Shown: positions 25,181 to 37,823 of the stretch, in pieces | How positions within the stretch are numbered: the stretch's first letter is position 1 | Layout: every line of letters starts with the position of its first letter | Assembly (NCBI RefSeq): GCF_014192575.1 | Contig: NZ_JACHYC010000002.1 | Location: forward strand, 868,001-932,000 | Direction: 5' to 3' | Source: Variovorax sp. Sphag1AA | Lineage (GTDB): Bacteria > Pseudomonadota > Gammaproteobacteria > Burkholderiales > Burkholderiaceae_C | Length of the DNA: 64,000 nt | Program-made: the position numbers and the translations under genes | Notes under the pieces: model-generated | What the model saw: only the letters and a program-made list of their open reading frames with translations | Databases searched by the model: none | Told to the model about the DNA's origin: nothing

Positions 25181-26476
25181 ATGCGTTTCAAGAGAATGGC
25201 TTCCAGCTTTATTTGGCGTCGAAGGGCCTTGAAATTCGCGGCTCTGGCGCTATGCGCGGGCGCGATCGCGCCGCTCCAGGCGCAGGATGCGAAGCCGATC
25301 CGGCTTGCGCTGATCGAGAGCATGAGCGGCCCCTTCGCCAACACCGGCGAGGCCGTCTTCCGCAATCTGCTGTGGGCCGTCGAACGGGTCAATGCACGCG
25401 GCGGCGTGAAGCTGCCGGGCGGTGCGCGCTTCCTGCAACTCGATCGCTACGACAGCAAGGGGCAGAACGAGGAAGCGCTCTCTGCGCTGCGCGCCGCGAT
25501 GGATGACGGCGCGCGCATCGTGCTGCAGGGTAACTCGTCGGCGACAGCGGCGGCACTGATCGATGCAATCGACAAGAACAACGAACGCGATCCGGCAAGG
25601 CGCGTGCTGTTCCTCAACTACTCGGCCGTCGATCCGATCCTGACCAACGAGCGTTGCAGCTTCTGGCACTTCCGTTTCGATGCGCATGCCGATATGCGCG
25701 TCGCGGCGCTCATGGAAATGATGAAGGACGACAAGGCGCTCAAGCGCGTCTACCTCATCGGGCAGGACTACAGCTTCGGCCAGTCGGTACTGCGCGAATC
25801 GAAGCGGCAGTTGGCCGAACAGCGTCCGGATGTGCAGATCGTCGGCGAGGAGCTTCATCCGATGGGTCGCGTGAAGGACTTCGCGCCCTATGCAAGCAAG
25901 ATCCTCGCAAGTGGCGCGCAGGCCGTGATCACCGGCAATTGGGGCAACGACCTCACGCTGCTCGTGAAGGCGGCGCGCGAAGCAGGATTCAACGGCAGCT
26001 TCTATACCTTCTACGGCAATGCGCTCGGCGCGCCGGCGGCCATTGGCGACGCCGGCATCGGCCGCGTGATTGCTGTCGCCGATTGGCTGCCCAATGTGCA
26101 GACGCCGCAGTCGGAGGCCTTCTACCAGTCGTTCCGTGCACGCTTTCCGAAGCCTTCGGACGACTATGTGCACATGCGCATGCAGTTGCTGATCGAGGCA
26201 TTGGCGCAGGCGATCGAGAAAGCGGGCAGCGTCGACACCGTGGCCGTTGCGCGTGCGCTCGAAAGCGCGGACGTCACGCTTGCCGGCCAGCGGGGCCGCA
26301 TGCGCGCCGAGGATCACCAGTTCCAGCAGACACTGGTCGTCGGCGTCATGGACAAGCAAGGCTCGCCCGGCGTCAAGTTCGATGTCGAAGGATCGGGCTA
26401 CGGCTTCCGCGTGGTGAAGGTCATTCCTGCCGAGCGCGCGCAAATGCCAACGAGCTGCAAGATGCAGCGTCCCTGA
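25181..26476 (+). CDS. ABC transporter substrate-binding protein, branched-chain amino acid type
   Basis: About 431-residue secreted protein: an N-terminal basic stretch (FIWRRRALK) followed by a hydrophobic signal and AQA cleavage region near residue 36, then the type I periplasmic-binding fold of the LivJ/LivK group (IRLALIESMSGPFANTGEAVFRN). No permease or ATPase gene is adjacent. ATG 25181 is the working start; ATG 25196 (MASSFIW) is equally possible. It precedes an aminotransferase gene by 20 bases and is probably co-transcribed, so an amino-acid-like ligand is plausible but not shown. Confidence 0.85.
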   Translation: MRFKRMASSFIWRRRALKFAALALCAGAIAPLQAQDAKPIRLALIESMSGPFANTGEAVFRNLLWAVERVNARGGVKLPGGARFLQLDRYDSKGQNEEALSALRAAMDDGARIVLQGNSSATAAALIDAIDKNNERDPARRVLFLNYSAVDPILTNERCSFWHFRFDAHADMRVAALMEMMKDDKALKRVYLIGQDYSFGQSVLRESKRQLAEQRPDVQIVGEELHPMGRVKDFAPYASKILASGAQAVITGNWGNDLTLLVKAAREAGFNGSFYTFYGNALGAPAAIGDAGIGRVIAVADWLPNVQTPQSEAFYQSFRARFPKPSDDYVHMRMQLLIEALAQAIEKAGSVDTVAVARALESADVTLAGQRGRMRAEDHQFQQTLVVGVMDKQGSPGVKFDVEGSGYGFRVVKVIPAERAQMPTSCKMQRP

Positions 26477-26496
26477 AGTCGAAGAGAAAGAGATAC

Positions 26497-27654
26497 ATGC
26501 GCGAAGCCATCCACAACCTGGAAGCCTCCAAGATCCGCGAAGTCGCCAATGCCGGGCTCGGCCGGTCCGATGTGCTCGCGTTCTGGTTCGGGGAAAGCGA
26601 CGAAGTCACGCCGGACGTGATTCGCCAAGCCGCCATCGAGTCGCTGCAACGCGGCGAAACCTTCTATGCCCACAACCTGGGCCTGCCCGAACTGCGCGAA
26701 GCGGTCGCGGCCTACATGAGCGGCCTGCATCCGAAGATCGATGTCTCGCGCATCGCGATCACCTCGGGAGGCGTGAGCGCACTCATGCTCGCGGTGCAGG
26801 CGCTGGTAGATGCGGGCGACGAAGTCGTCGCCGTTACGCCGGTCTGGCCGAACCTGACCGCGCAGCCGGCGATCCTCGGCGCCAATGTGCGGTGCGTGTC
26901 GCTGGTGCCGCGTGATGGCCAATGGACGCTCGATATCGACGCCTTGCGGACCGCGGTTACCTCGAAGACGAAGCTGCTGATCGTCAACGCGCCCAACAAC
27001 CCGACCGGCTGGACGCTCACTGGCGACGAGCAGCGGGCCATCCTCGACCATTGCCGCAAGACGGGGACGTGGATCCTTGCCGACGAGGTCTACGAGCGGC
27101 TCTACTACGAGGCTTCTCCCAATCGCTGCGCGCCCAGCTTCCTCGACGTGGCGACGCCCGACGATCGGTTGGTGGTCGCTCACAGCTTCTCCAAGAGCTT
27201 CCTGATGACCGGCTGGCGGCTCGGCTGGCTGGTGCTTCCGCCCTCGCTGATGGAAGGCATGGGCAAGCTCATCGAGTTCAACACGTCGTGCGCGAGTGTC
27301 TTCACCCAGCGCGCGGGCATTGCGGCGCTGGCTCACACCGAGGACATCACGCCCCGGATCGTCGCGCACCTGAAGTCGTGCCGGGACACCCTGGTCCCGC
27401 TGCTGGCCGAAATCCCCGGCATACAGGTCGCACCTTCGCGCGGCGGGATGTATGCCTTCTTCAAGCTCGACGGCTTCGATGACTCGCTGGTCGTCGCCAA
27501 GCGTCTGGTCGCCGAAGCCGGCCTCGGCTTGGCCCCCGGCAACGCCTTCGCCCCCGAAGCCCAAGGCTGGCTTCGCTGGTGCTTTGCCTCCAAGGACAAG
27601 CAGCGCCTGATAGAAGGCGTCAATCGCCTGAAACGCTGGCTGGCGGCGCAATAA
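26497..27654 (+). CDS. Pyridoxal phosphate-dependent aminotransferase, class I/II
   Basis: 385-residue enzyme of the aspartate aminotransferase fold. The NAPNNPTGW motif binds the cofactor, ADEVYERLYY carries the Asp/Tyr pair, and the Schiff-base lysine is in SFSKSF with the downstream GWRLGW Arg region; the substrate carboxylate-binding Arg is in GWLRWCFA near the C-terminus. The amino donor is not evident. It follows an orphan amino-acid-type binding protein gene and is followed by a GC-rich repeat before rpsO. Confidence 0.9.
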   Translation: MREAIHNLEASKIREVANAGLGRSDVLAFWFGESDEVTPDVIRQAAIESLQRGETFYAHNLGLPELREAVAAYMSGLHPKIDVSRIAITSGGVSALMLAVQALVDAGDEVVAVTPVWPNLTAQPAILGANVRCVSLVPRDGQWTLDIDALRTAVTSKTKLLIVNAPNNPTGWTLTGDEQRAILDHCRKTGTWILADEVYERLYYEASPNRCAPSFLDVATPDDRLVVAHSFSKSFLMTGWRLGWLVLPPSLMEGMGKLIEFNTSCASVFTQRAGIAALAHTEDITPRIVAHLKSCRDTLVPLLAEIPGIQVAPSRGGMYAFFKLDGFDDSLVVAKRLVAEAGLGLAPGNAFAPEAQGWLRWCFASKDKQRLIEGVNRLKRWLAAQ

Positions 27655-27665
27655 AGGCCCCAGGT

Positions 27666-27757
27666 ACACCGTGGAACCGGCTCCGCCGGGCCACAGGTGT
27701 TGCCCCCGGTAGGGGGTTGGCGAAGCGACACGAAGTGCGCGCAGCCTGGGGGCGAGC
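27666..27757. repeat. GC-rich intergenic repeat of Comamonadaceae type
   Basis: Contains an imperfect hairpin (ACACC-GTGG against CCAC-A-GGTGT, 27666-27700), CCCCC-GGTA-GGGGG (27703-27716) and then a stretch TTGGCGAAGCGACACGAAGT. I recall very similar copies between many genes in Acidovorax and Variovorax genomes; that is memory, not a search. It ends just before the rpsO -10 box. Confidence 0.55.
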
Positions 27758-27763
27758 TATAAT
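27758..27763 (+). promoter_or_regulatory. -10 element (TATAAT) of the rpsO promoter
   Basis: Consensus TATAAT 87 bases before the rpsO ATG. The base run 17 upstream is GTGCGC, a poor -35, and it lies within the repeat. Confidence 0.55.
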
Positions 27764-27849
27764 CCCAAGGCTTTGCACCCGCAAGGCACACGATGCGTGC
27801 AGTTCCATCGCGCATCGCAAGTCAAACATCCCGGAACAGGAAACATCAA

Positions 27850-28116
27850 ATGATCGCAGCCTCCATCAAGGCCGAAGTTGTCAAGGACAACGCTCGCTCC
27901 GCCAACGACACCGGCAGCCCCGAAGTGCAAGTTGCACTGCTGACCGCCCGCATCAACGAACTCACCCCGCACTTCAAGACGCACGCCAAGGATCACCATG
28001 GCCGTCGCGGTCTGCTGCGCCTCGTGAGCCGCCGCCGCAAGCTGTTGGACTACCTCAAGTCCAAGGACGCTGACCGCTACACCGCGCTGATCGCCAAGCT
28101 GGGTCTGCGCAAGTAA
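27850..28116 (+). CDS. rpsO: 30S ribosomal protein S15
   Basis: 88-residue bacterial uS15, complete, with [17 protein letters not shown] and [20 protein letters not shown], the 16S rRNA binding surface. An upstream in-frame ATG at 27793 is rejected because the family begins [13 protein letters not shown]. rpsO-pnp order is conserved in proteobacteria. It is followed by an intrinsic terminator, so pnp may need its own promoter or read-through. Confidence 0.98.
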   Translation: MIAASIKAEVVKDNARSANDTGSPEVQVALLTARINELTPHFKTHAKDHHGRRGLLRLVSRRRKLLDYLKSKDADRYTALIAKLGLRK

Positions 28117-28134
28117 ACCGATTCGCAATGAGAG

Positions 28135-28170
28135 AACGCCTGGGTTAGTCCGCTAGCTCAGGCGTTTTTT
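28135..28170 (+). terminator. Intrinsic terminator after rpsO
   Basis: AACGCCTG (28135-28142) pairs with CAGGCGTT (28159-28166), and six T end at 28170. It separates rpsO from pnp, as in E. coli. Confidence 0.88.
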
Positions 28171-28211
28171 ACTTCGCGAATCGATTCTGGAGTGCCGAAC
28201 AGAGCGAAGCT

Positions 28212-28258
28212 GTGTCATTCCAACGAAGTTCGGTCGTTGAGCTTCTTTGGAATGGCAT
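28212..28258 (+). promoter_or_regulatory. Long hairpin in the pnp leader (candidate RNase III site)
   Basis: CATTCCAACGAAG (28216-28228) pairs with CTTCTTTGGAATG (28242-28254) with a single mismatch, and four further pairs including wobbles extend the base. It lies about 80 bases before pnp. In E. coli, pnp is autoregulated through an RNase III-cleaved leader hairpin; equivalence here is inference. Confidence 0.55.
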
Positions 28259-28286
28259 CGTGTTCTGACAAGCGCTCCGCCACCGT

Positions 28287-28311
28287 CCAGCCCCTGAAAG
28301 CAGGGGGCTGG
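28287..28311 (+). promoter_or_regulatory. Second strong hairpin in the pnp leader
   Basis: CCAGCCCCTG, loop AAAG, then CAGGGGGCTGG with one bulged G. No T-run follows, so it is not an intrinsic terminator. It ends 26 bases before the pnp ATG, just ahead of the ribosome binding site (AGGAG). Confidence 0.6.
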
Positions 28312-28337
28312 GCCGTCAACAAAAACAGGAGCTAAAC

Positions 28338-30608
<2,271 letters not shown>

Positions 30609-30695
30609 TGAGGCGCGACGGCGGCAACGCCGTCGTCCTTCCGGATATTGCAAATCTGCCAAGTGGCGCGCATTTCAGATCCAGTCGGAAAGTCC

Positions 30696-31694
30696 ATGAA
30701 AGCCATTGAGATCTCTTCGTACGGTGCACCGGAGGTGCTGCGCCTGGTGGAGCGCCCTGCGCCCGTCGCGGGGCAGGGCGAATTGCTGATTCGCGTGTCC
30801 GCGAGCGGCGTGAATCGTCCCGACGTGCTCCAGCGCATGGGGCACTACCCAGTTCCGCCGGGTGCTTCGGACCTGCCCGGCCTCGAGGTTGCTGGCGAAA
30901 TCGTCGCCGGTGACGACAAGGCGCTCGCCGCGGCTGGTTTCAAGATCGGGGATCACGTTTGTGCGCTGATCGCCGGTGGTGGCTACGCGGAACTCTGTGT
31001 TGCGCCGGTCGCGCAATGCCTGCCGGTGCCCAAGGGCTGGAGCGATGTCGAGGCCGCGACGCTGCCCGAAACATTCTTCACGGTGTGGAGCAATGTGTTC
31101 GAGCGCGGCCGTCTGCAGAAGGGCGAGACTCTGTTGATCCAGGGTGGCTCCAGCGGGATTGGCGTGACGGCGATTCAGCTCGGCAAGGCGCTCGGCGCCA
31201 CGGTGATCGTGACCGCCGGCAGCGACGAAAAGTGCAATGCCTGCTTGAAGCTCGGTGCCGATCACGCGATCAACTACAAGACCGCCGACTTCGTCGAGGA
31301 GGCCAAGCGCCTCACCGGCGGGAAGGGGGTGGATGTGGTGCTCGATATGGTGGCCGGCGCCTACGTGGCCCGGGAGGTTGAATGCCTGGCTGAAGACGGC
31401 CGCCTTGTGATCATCGCGGTGCAGGGCGGGGTCAAGAGTGAATTCAATGCGGGCCTGGTTCTGCGCCGACGCCTCACGATCACCGGATCGACCTTGCGTC
31501 CTCGCTCAATCGAGTTCAAGGGAGCCATCGCGAAGGCGCTTCGCGAGAAGGTCTGGCCCTTGCTTGAAAGCGGCGCTGTCAAACCGGTGATCCACAGCAG
31601 ATTTGCTGCAGGGGGCGAACCTGGCGGAGCTGCTCAGGCGCACGTCCTGATGGAGTCGAACCAACACATTGGCAAGATCGTGCTGACGTGGTGA
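30696..31694 (+). CDS. NAD(P)H-quinone oxidoreductase, zinc-free MDR family (PIG3-like)
   Basis: 332-residue medium-chain dehydrogenase/reductase without the catalytic zinc ligands. The N-terminal GroES-like domain opens [17 protein letters not shown], the NADPH-binding motif is [21 protein letters not shown], and [20 protein letters not shown] matches the quinone reductase/PIG3 group. It is probably cytoplasmic and reduces quinones. The stop lies 2 bases before the tpiA ATG, so they are probably co-transcribed. A short GACGGCG-GCAA-CGCCGTC hairpin (30617-30634) separates it from pnp. Confidence 0.93.
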   Translation: MKAIEISSYGAPEVLRLVERPAPVAGQGELLIRVSASGVNRPDVLQRMGHYPVPPGASDLPGLEVAGEIVAGDDKALAAAGFKIGDHVCALIAGGGYAELCVAPVAQCLPVPKGWSDVEAATLPETFFTVWSNVFERGRLQKGETLLIQGGSSGIGVTAIQLGKALGATVIVTAGSDEKCNACLKLGADHAINYKTADFVEEAKRLTGGKGVDVVLDMVAGAYVAREVECLAEDGRLVIIAVQGGVKSEFNAGLVLRRRLTITGSTLRPRSIEFKGAIAKALREKVWPLLESGAVKPVIHSRFAAGGEPGGAAQAHVLMESNQHIGKIVLTW

Positions 31695-31696
31695 AC

Positions 31697-32455
31697 ATGA
31701 CGGAAATGAAAAAGAAGAAACTGATTGCGGGCAACTGGAAGATGAACGGCAGTCTCGTTGCCAACGAGGCGCTGCTCAGCGCCTTGCGGCAAGGGATCGG
31801 CGCGCCAGCTTGCGATGTCGCGGTGTGTGTTCCGGCGCCGTATCTGGCGCAGGTTCAGGCGCTTGTGTCGGGATCGGCCATCGAGGTGGGCGCCCAGGAC
31901 CTTTCTGCGCAACCTCAAGGCGCGTTCACGGGTGAGCAGTCGGCTGCAATGCTGAAGGAATTTGGGGTGCGTTACGTGATCGTGGGGCACTCGGAGCGGC
32001 GGCAGTACCACGGCGAGACCGACGAACTGGTCGCCGCGAAGACTGCGGCAGCGCTCGCCAATGGCCTGACGCCCATCGTGTGCGTGGGCGAAACGCTGGC
32101 GCAGAGGGAGGCCGGGGAGACTGAGGACGTGGTCAAGCGACAGCTTGCCGCGGTCATTCATGTCAACGGCCATTGCATCAGCGAGATCGTCGTTGCCTAC
32201 GAGCCCGTCTGGGCCATTGGCACAGGCAAGACCGCAACGCCAGATCAGGCGCAGGCGGTGCATGCCCTGCTGCGCGCCCAGCTCCATCACGCGGCAAACG
32301 AGCACGCGGGCGGCATCCGGATCTTGTACGGTGGCAGCATGAATGCTTCCAATGCAGCCGAGCTGCTTGCCCAGCCTGATATCGATGGCGGGCTCATTGG
32401 TGGCGCTTCGCTCAAGGCCCCCGACTTTCTGCAGATCATTGCCGCCGCTCACTGA
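31697..32455 (+). CDS. tpiA: Triosephosphate isomerase
   Basis: 252-residue glycolytic enzyme interconverting dihydroxyacetone phosphate and glyceraldehyde 3-phosphate. The active-site lysine is in AGNWKMNG, the catalytic histidine in VGHSERR, and the glutamate in [11 protein letters not shown] (loop 6 follows); LYGGSM binds phosphate. ATG 31697 is used; ATG 31706 (MKKKKLIAG) is also possible. It is followed by secG after 38 bases, as in many betaproteobacteria. Confidence 0.98.
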   Translation: MTEMKKKKLIAGNWKMNGSLVANEALLSALRQGIGAPACDVAVCVPAPYLAQVQALVSGSAIEVGAQDLSAQPQGAFTGEQSAAMLKEFGVRYVIVGHSERRQYHGETDELVAAKTAAALANGLTPIVCVGETLAQREAGETEDVVKRQLAAVIHVNGHCISEIVVAYEPVWAIGTGKTATPDQAQAVHALLRAQLHHAANEHAGGIRILYGGSMNASNAAELLAQPDIDGGLIGGASLKAPDFLQIIAAAH

Positions 32456-32493
32456 CGAGTTGCGGGCATCAAAAAATTTAGGAGTTAGAACGA

Positions 32494-32928
32494 ATGAACT
32501 TGGTCCTCAATATCCTGGTCGGCGTGCAGATGCTTGCGGCGCTTGCCATGATCGGCCTGATCCTGGTGCAGCACGGCAAGGGAGCCGACATGGGTGCGGC
32601 CTTCGGCAGCGGCAGTGCGGGCAGCCTGTTTGGCGCCAGCGGCAGTGCGAATTTTCTTTCTCGGTCCACGGCGGTTCTTGCTGTCGTGTTCTTTGCCTGC
32701 ACGTTGGTGCTGGCCTATTTCGGCCATGCACGCCCTCAGGGTGGAAACACCTTGCTCGAGCGCGCCGCCGTTGGTGCCCCAGCTCCCGCACCGGCGCCCG
32801 CCACCGCGCCATCCGGTTCTGCGGCGGAAGTTCCTGCTGGCAGCGCGCCTTCGGCGCCTGCGACGAGCGCCCCTGCACCAGCCTCCACGGCACCTGCCGG
32901 GGGTGCCAACCAGATTCCGAACAAGTAA
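32494..32928 (+). CDS. secG: Protein translocase subunit SecG
   Basis: 144-residue inner-membrane subunit of the SecYEG export channel. Two hydrophobic helices flank the conserved loop GKGADMGAAFGSGSAGSLFG. The C-terminal 50 residues are Ala/Pro-rich and probably disordered, as usual in this bacterial group. An AGGAG ribosome binding site lies 8 bases before the ATG. It precedes a tRNA-Leu(GAG) gene, an order also known in E. coli (secG-leuU). Confidence 0.96.
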   Translation: MNLVLNILVGVQMLAALAMIGLILVQHGKGADMGAAFGSGSAGSLFGASGSANFLSRSTAVLAVVFFACTLVLAYFGHARPQGGNTLLERAAVGAPAPAPAPATAPSGSAAEVPAGSAPSAPATSAPAPASTAPAGGANQIPNK

Positions 32929-33047
32929 TCTGACGAAACTATGCTTGCCGAGTGAAAACGGCAGTTTTTCAGGGTAAACTCTAAAGCTGTTCCGGAAAGC
33001 CAAAAGCCTGTTGAAGGTTCCTCATGCCATCCGGACAGACAAAAACC

Positions 33048-33132
33048 GCGGTCGTGGTGAAATTGGTAGACACGCTATCTTGAGGGGGTAGTGGCGAAAG
33101 CTGTGCGAGTTCGAGTCTCGCCGACCGCACCA
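33048..33132 (+). tRNA. tRNA-Leu (anticodon GAG)
   Basis: The acceptor stem GCGGTCG pairs with CGACCGC, followed by discriminator A and encoded CCA. The anticodon stem CTATC/GGTAG encloses loop TTGAGGG, giving anticodon GAG. A long variable arm (TGGCGAAAGCTGT) and T-arm GCGAG-TTCGAGT-CTCGC confirm a class II leucine tRNA of 85 bases. Confidence 0.97.
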
Positions 33133-33137
33133 AATCT

Positions 33138-33167
33138 CACCGGCAGGAATCCTGCTTCCTGCCGGTG
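33138..33167 (+). promoter_or_regulatory. Perfect 10-bp stem-loop between tRNA-Leu and nuoA
   Basis: CACCGGCAGG (33138-33147) and CCTGCCGGTG (33158-33167) pair exactly with a 10-base loop. No T-run follows. It could help tRNA 3' processing or protect or attenuate the nuo message, whose first ATG is 23 bases away. Confidence 0.65.
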
Positions 33168-33190
33168 TCAAGCGGTGATAGAGCCCCCTG

Positions 33191-33550
33191 ATGAACCTCG
33201 ATTCCTACCTCCCCGTCCTGTTGTTCATCCTGGTCGGTGTCGGTGTCGGCGTCGCACCTCAGGTTCTGGGTTACATCCTCGGCCCCAATCGGCCCGACAC
33301 CCAAAAAAATTCCCCCTATGAATGCGGCTTCGAGGCTTTCGAAGACGCTCGGATGAAGTTCGACGTCCGGTACTACCTCGTCGCAATTCTCTTCATCCTC
33401 TTCGATCTCGAAATCGCCTTTCTCTTTCCGTGGGCCATCGCGCTCAAGGAGATTGGTGCTGTCGGCTTCTGGGCGATGATGATTTTTCTCGCCATCCTCG
33501 TCGTGGGCTTTGTCTACGAGTGGAAAAAGGGTGCGCTCGACTGGGAATGA
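33191..33550 (+). CDS. nuoA: NADH-quinone oxidoreductase subunit A
   Basis: 119-residue membrane subunit of complex I with three hydrophobic helices. The conserved loop [23 protein letters not shown], shortened here in quotation as YECGFEAF and FDVRYY, lies between helices 1 and 2 near the quinone site; [11 protein letters not shown] follows. First gene of the nuoA-N operon. Confidence 0.98.
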   Translation: MNLDSYLPVLLFILVGVGVGVAPQVLGYILGPNRPDTQKNSPYECGFEAFEDARMKFDVRYYLVAILFILFDLEIAFLFPWAIALKEIGAVGFWAMMIFLAILVVGFVYEWKKGALDWE

Positions 33551-33565
33551 CAAGGAATCCCGAAA

Positions 33566-34045
33566 ATGGCCATTGAAGGCGTCATGAAGGAAGGCTTCGT
33601 CACCACGACCTACGACTCGGTGGTGAATTGGGCCAAAACCGGATCTCTGTGGCCCATGACCTTTGGTCTTGCGTGCTGCGCAGTCGAGATGATGCATGCG
33701 GGTGCGGCTCGCTACGACATCGATCGCTTCGGTATGCTGTTTCGGCCTAGTCCGCGGCAGTCTGATCTGATGATTGTTGCCGGAACGCTGTGCAACAAGA
33801 TGGCGCCAGCGCTGCGCAAGGTGTATGACCAGATGCCGGAGCCGCGTTGGGTCCTCTCGATGGGTTCATGCGCGAACGGTGGCGGTTACTACCACTACAG
33901 CTATTCGGTTGTTCGTGGATGCGATCGCATCGTGCCGGTCGATGTCTATGTGCCGGGTTGCCCGCCGACTGCCGAAGCGCTTCTGTATGGGGTGATTCAG
34001 CTCCAGCAGAAGATTCGGCGTACCAATACGATTGCGCGCGCCTGA
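33566..34045 (+). CDS. nuoB: NADH-quinone oxidoreductase subunit B
   Basis: 159-residue peripheral-arm subunit holding cluster N2, the last [4Fe-4S] before quinone. The cysteines are seen in [10 protein letters not shown], in [10 protein letters not shown] and in VPGCPPTAE. It contacts NuoD and NuoC. It follows nuoA by 15 bases. Confidence 0.98.
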   Translation: MAIEGVMKEGFVTTTYDSVVNWAKTGSLWPMTFGLACCAVEMMHAGAARYDIDRFGMLFRPSPRQSDLMIVAGTLCNKMAPALRKVYDQMPEPRWVLSMGSCANGGGYYHYSYSVVRGCDRIVPVDVYVPGCPPTAEALLYGVIQLQQKIRRTNTIARA

Positions 34046-34058
34046 AGAGCAAAAGACG

Positions 34059-34667
34059 ATGACCGACTTTGCCATTTCTCCAGAGGCGCTCCAGACCCAG
34101 ATCACCGAAACGCTTGGCTCCAAGGCGAAGAGCGTCACGGTCTCGCTTGGCGAGGTGATGGTGGTTGTTGGGGCGTCCGACTATCTTTCTGCTGCCGCGC
34201 TGCTGCGCGATGCGCCTGGCTGCCGTTTCGAGCAGCTCATCGACCTTTGCGGCATGGACTACTCCAGCTACCGTGACGGCGAATGGGATGGCGAGCGGTT
34301 CTGCGTTGTGTCCCATCTGTTGTCCGTGAGTCTCAATCAGCGCGTACGCCTCAAGGTGTTCGTGCCCAACGAGGATCTCCCGGTCGTCGATTCGCTCACG
34401 AGCATCTGGAACAGTGCGGGTTGGTTCGAGCGCGAGGCCTTCGATCTCTACGGCATCGTCTTCGAAGGTCACGATGACCTGCGGCGTCTTCTGACCGACT
34501 ATGGATTCATCGGTCATCCTTTCCGCAAGGATTTTCCGGTCTCCGGTCACGTCGAGATGCGCTACGACGCGGAGCAGAAGCGCGTCATCTATCAGCCGGT
34601 GACCATCGAGCCGCGTGAGATCACGCCGAGGGTCATTCGCGAAGACAACTACGGCGGACTCCACTGA
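34059..34667 (+). CDS. nuoC: NADH-quinone oxidoreductase subunit C
   Basis: 202-residue 30-kDa subunit without cofactors, part of the hydrophilic arm. The signature ERE(A)[16 protein letters not shown] is present around residues 125-145, then [26 protein letters not shown] is taken as the start over an in-frame codon at 34032 inside nuoB. NuoC and NuoD are separate proteins here, unlike the fused NuoCD of E. coli; the stop overlaps the nuoD ATG by one base. Confidence 0.97.
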   Translation: MTDFAISPEALQTQITETLGSKAKSVTVSLGEVMVVVGASDYLSAAALLRDAPGCRFEQLIDLCGMDYSSYRDGEWDGERFCVVSHLLSVSLNQRVRLKVFVPNEDLPVVDSLTSIWNSAGWFEREAFDLYGIVFEGHDDLRRLLTDYGFIGHPFRKDFPVSGHVEMRYDAEQKRVIYQPVTIEPREITPRVIREDNYGGLH

Positions 34668-35920
34668 TGGCCGAAATCAAGAACTACACGCTCAACTTCG
34701 GGCCGCAACACCCGGCGGCGCACGGCGTCCTGCGCCTCGTGCTCGAACTGGATGGCGAAGTCATCCAGCGTGCCGACCCTCATATCGGTCTTCTGCATCG
34801 CGCAACCGAAAAGCTTGCGGAGACGCGCACCTTCATTCAGTCGCTGCCCTACATGGATCGTCTCGACTACGTGTCGATGATGAGCAATGAACATGCGTAC
34901 TGTCTCGCAATCGAGCGGCTCCTGGGTCTCGAAGTCCCGATTCGCGCGCAGTACATCCGCGTGATGTTCGCGGAGATCACGCGCCTGTTGAACCATCTGC
35001 TGTGGCTGGGCGCACATGGTCTGGATTGCGGTGCGATGAACATGCTCATCTACTGCTTCCGCGAGCGCGAAGATCTGTTCGACTTGTATGAAGCCGTGTC
35101 GGGCGCACGCATGCATGCGGCGTATTTCCGTCCGGGTGGCGTCTATCGCGATCTGCCGGATTCGATGCCGCAGTACAAGGCCAGCAAGATCAAGAACGCC
35201 AAGGCAATCGAGAGGCTCAACGAGAACCGTCAGGGTTCGATGCTCGACTTCGTCGACGACTTCTGCAAGCGCTTCCCGAAGATGGTCGACGAGTACGAAA
35301 CGCTGCTCACCGACAACCGGATCTGGAAGCAGCGGACGGTCGGGATCGGCGTCGTCTCGCCGGAGCGCGCGCTGAATCTGGGCTTTACAGGGCCGATGCT
35401 CCGCGGCTCTGGCATCGAGTGGGATCTGCGGAAGAAGCAGCCCTACGACGTGTATGACCGCATGGAGTTCGACGTGCCCGTCGGCCGCACCGGCGACTGC
35501 TATGACCGCTACCTCGTTCGTGTCGAGGAAATGCGGCAGGCCAACCGCATCATCCAGCAGTGTTCCGCATGGCTGCGATCGAATCCGGGCCCTGTGATCA
35601 CCGACAACCACAAGGTGGCTGCGCCTCCGCGTGAATCCATGAAGGCGAACATGGAGGAGTTGATCCACCATTTCAAGCTCTTCACCGAAGGCTTCCATGT
35701 GCCGGAAGGCGAGGCGTATGCCGCCGTCGAGCACCCGAAGGGTGAATTCGGCATTTACCTCGTGAGCGATGGCGCAAACAAGCCCTATCGCCTCAAGATT
35801 CGTGCGCCAGGCTTCCCGCATCTGGCAGCGCTCGACGAAATGTCGCGCGGCCACATGATTGCCGACGCGGTCGCCGTGATCGGCACGATGGACATCGTGT
35901 TCGGCGAGATTGATAGGTAA
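34667..35920 (+). CDS. nuoD: NADH-quinone oxidoreductase subunit D
   Basis: 417-residue 49-kDa subunit forming the quinone-binding cavity with NuoB. The N-terminal [15 protein letters not shown] loop and HRGxEK-equivalent HRATEKLAE are visible, as is the C-terminal region FGEIDR. Related to NiFe-hydrogenase large subunits but without metal cysteines. Translationally coupled to nuoC (TGATG). Confidence 0.98.
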   Translation: MAEIKNYTLNFGPQHPAAHGVLRLVLELDGEVIQRADPHIGLLHRATEKLAETRTFIQSLPYMDRLDYVSMMSNEHAYCLAIERLLGLEVPIRAQYIRVMFAEITRLLNHLLWLGAHGLDCGAMNMLIYCFREREDLFDLYEAVSGARMHAAYFRPGGVYRDLPDSMPQYKASKIKNAKAIERLNENRQGSMLDFVDDFCKRFPKMVDEYETLLTDNRIWKQRTVGIGVVSPERALNLGFTGPMLRGSGIEWDLRKKQPYDVYDRMEFDVPVGRTGDCYDRYLVRVEEMRQANRIIQQCSAWLRSNPGPVITDNHKVAAPPRESMKANMEELIHHFKLFTEGFHVPEGEAYAAVEHPKGEFGIYLVSDGANKPYRLKIRAPGFPHLAALDEMSRGHMIADAVAVIGTMDIVFGEIDR

Positions 35921-35928
35921 GCGAACCC

Positions 35929-36455
35929 ATGACTTCCGACACCACCCACCGCGAACAGGCGCCGCTGCCCGAGGCGACGCTTGCTCGTTTTGCACGCGAG
36001 GTCGCCAAGTACCCGCCCGCCGGCAAGCAGTCGGCAGTGATGGCCTGCCTTGCCATCGTGCAGCAGGATGACGGCTACATCAGCGAACTGCGTGAGCGCG
36101 AGATCGCGGACTACCTTGGCATGGCTCCGATCGCTGTCCACGAGGTCACCACGTTCTACAACATGTACAACCAGCGGCCGGTGGGCAAGTTCAAGCTCAA
36201 CGTCTGCACCAACCTGCCGTGCCAGCTGCGTGACGGCGCGGTGGCGCTTGCACATCTTGAGAAAAAGCTCGGCATCCAGATGGGCGAGACCACGGCCGAT
36301 GGCTTGTTCACGCTGCAACAGAGTGAATGCCTCGGCGCTTGCGCCGATTCGCCCGTGATGCTGGTCAATGACCGTACGATGTGCAGCTTCATGAGCAACG
36401 AGAAGCTCGATCAGCTCATCGATGGCCTGCGCGATTCGACATCGAAGGGAGCGCA

Positions 36456-36459
<4 letters not shown>
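35929..36459 (+). CDS. nuoE: NADH-quinone oxidoreductase subunit E
   Basis: 176-residue 24-kDa subunit with a thioredoxin-like fold carrying [2Fe-2S] cluster N1a. Ligands are in [10 protein letters not shown] and [10 protein letters not shown]. Works with NuoF in NADH oxidation. Its stop overlaps the nuoF start (ATGA). Confidence 0.97.
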
Positions 36460-37799
<1,340 letters not shown>

Positions 37800-37823
37800 A
37801 AGCGCAAGAAGAACACAACACAT

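Noticed and set aside
27703..27716. CCCCC-GGTA-GGGGG as a terminator for the aminotransferase gene
   Set aside because: The stem is followed by TTGGCGAAG rather than a T-run and is part of a dispersed repeat.
30617..30634. Hairpin GACGGCG-GCAA-CGCCGTC after pnp as terminator
   Set aside because: No T-run follows (GTCCTTCC), so termination is not supported; mentioned only under the neighbouring gene.
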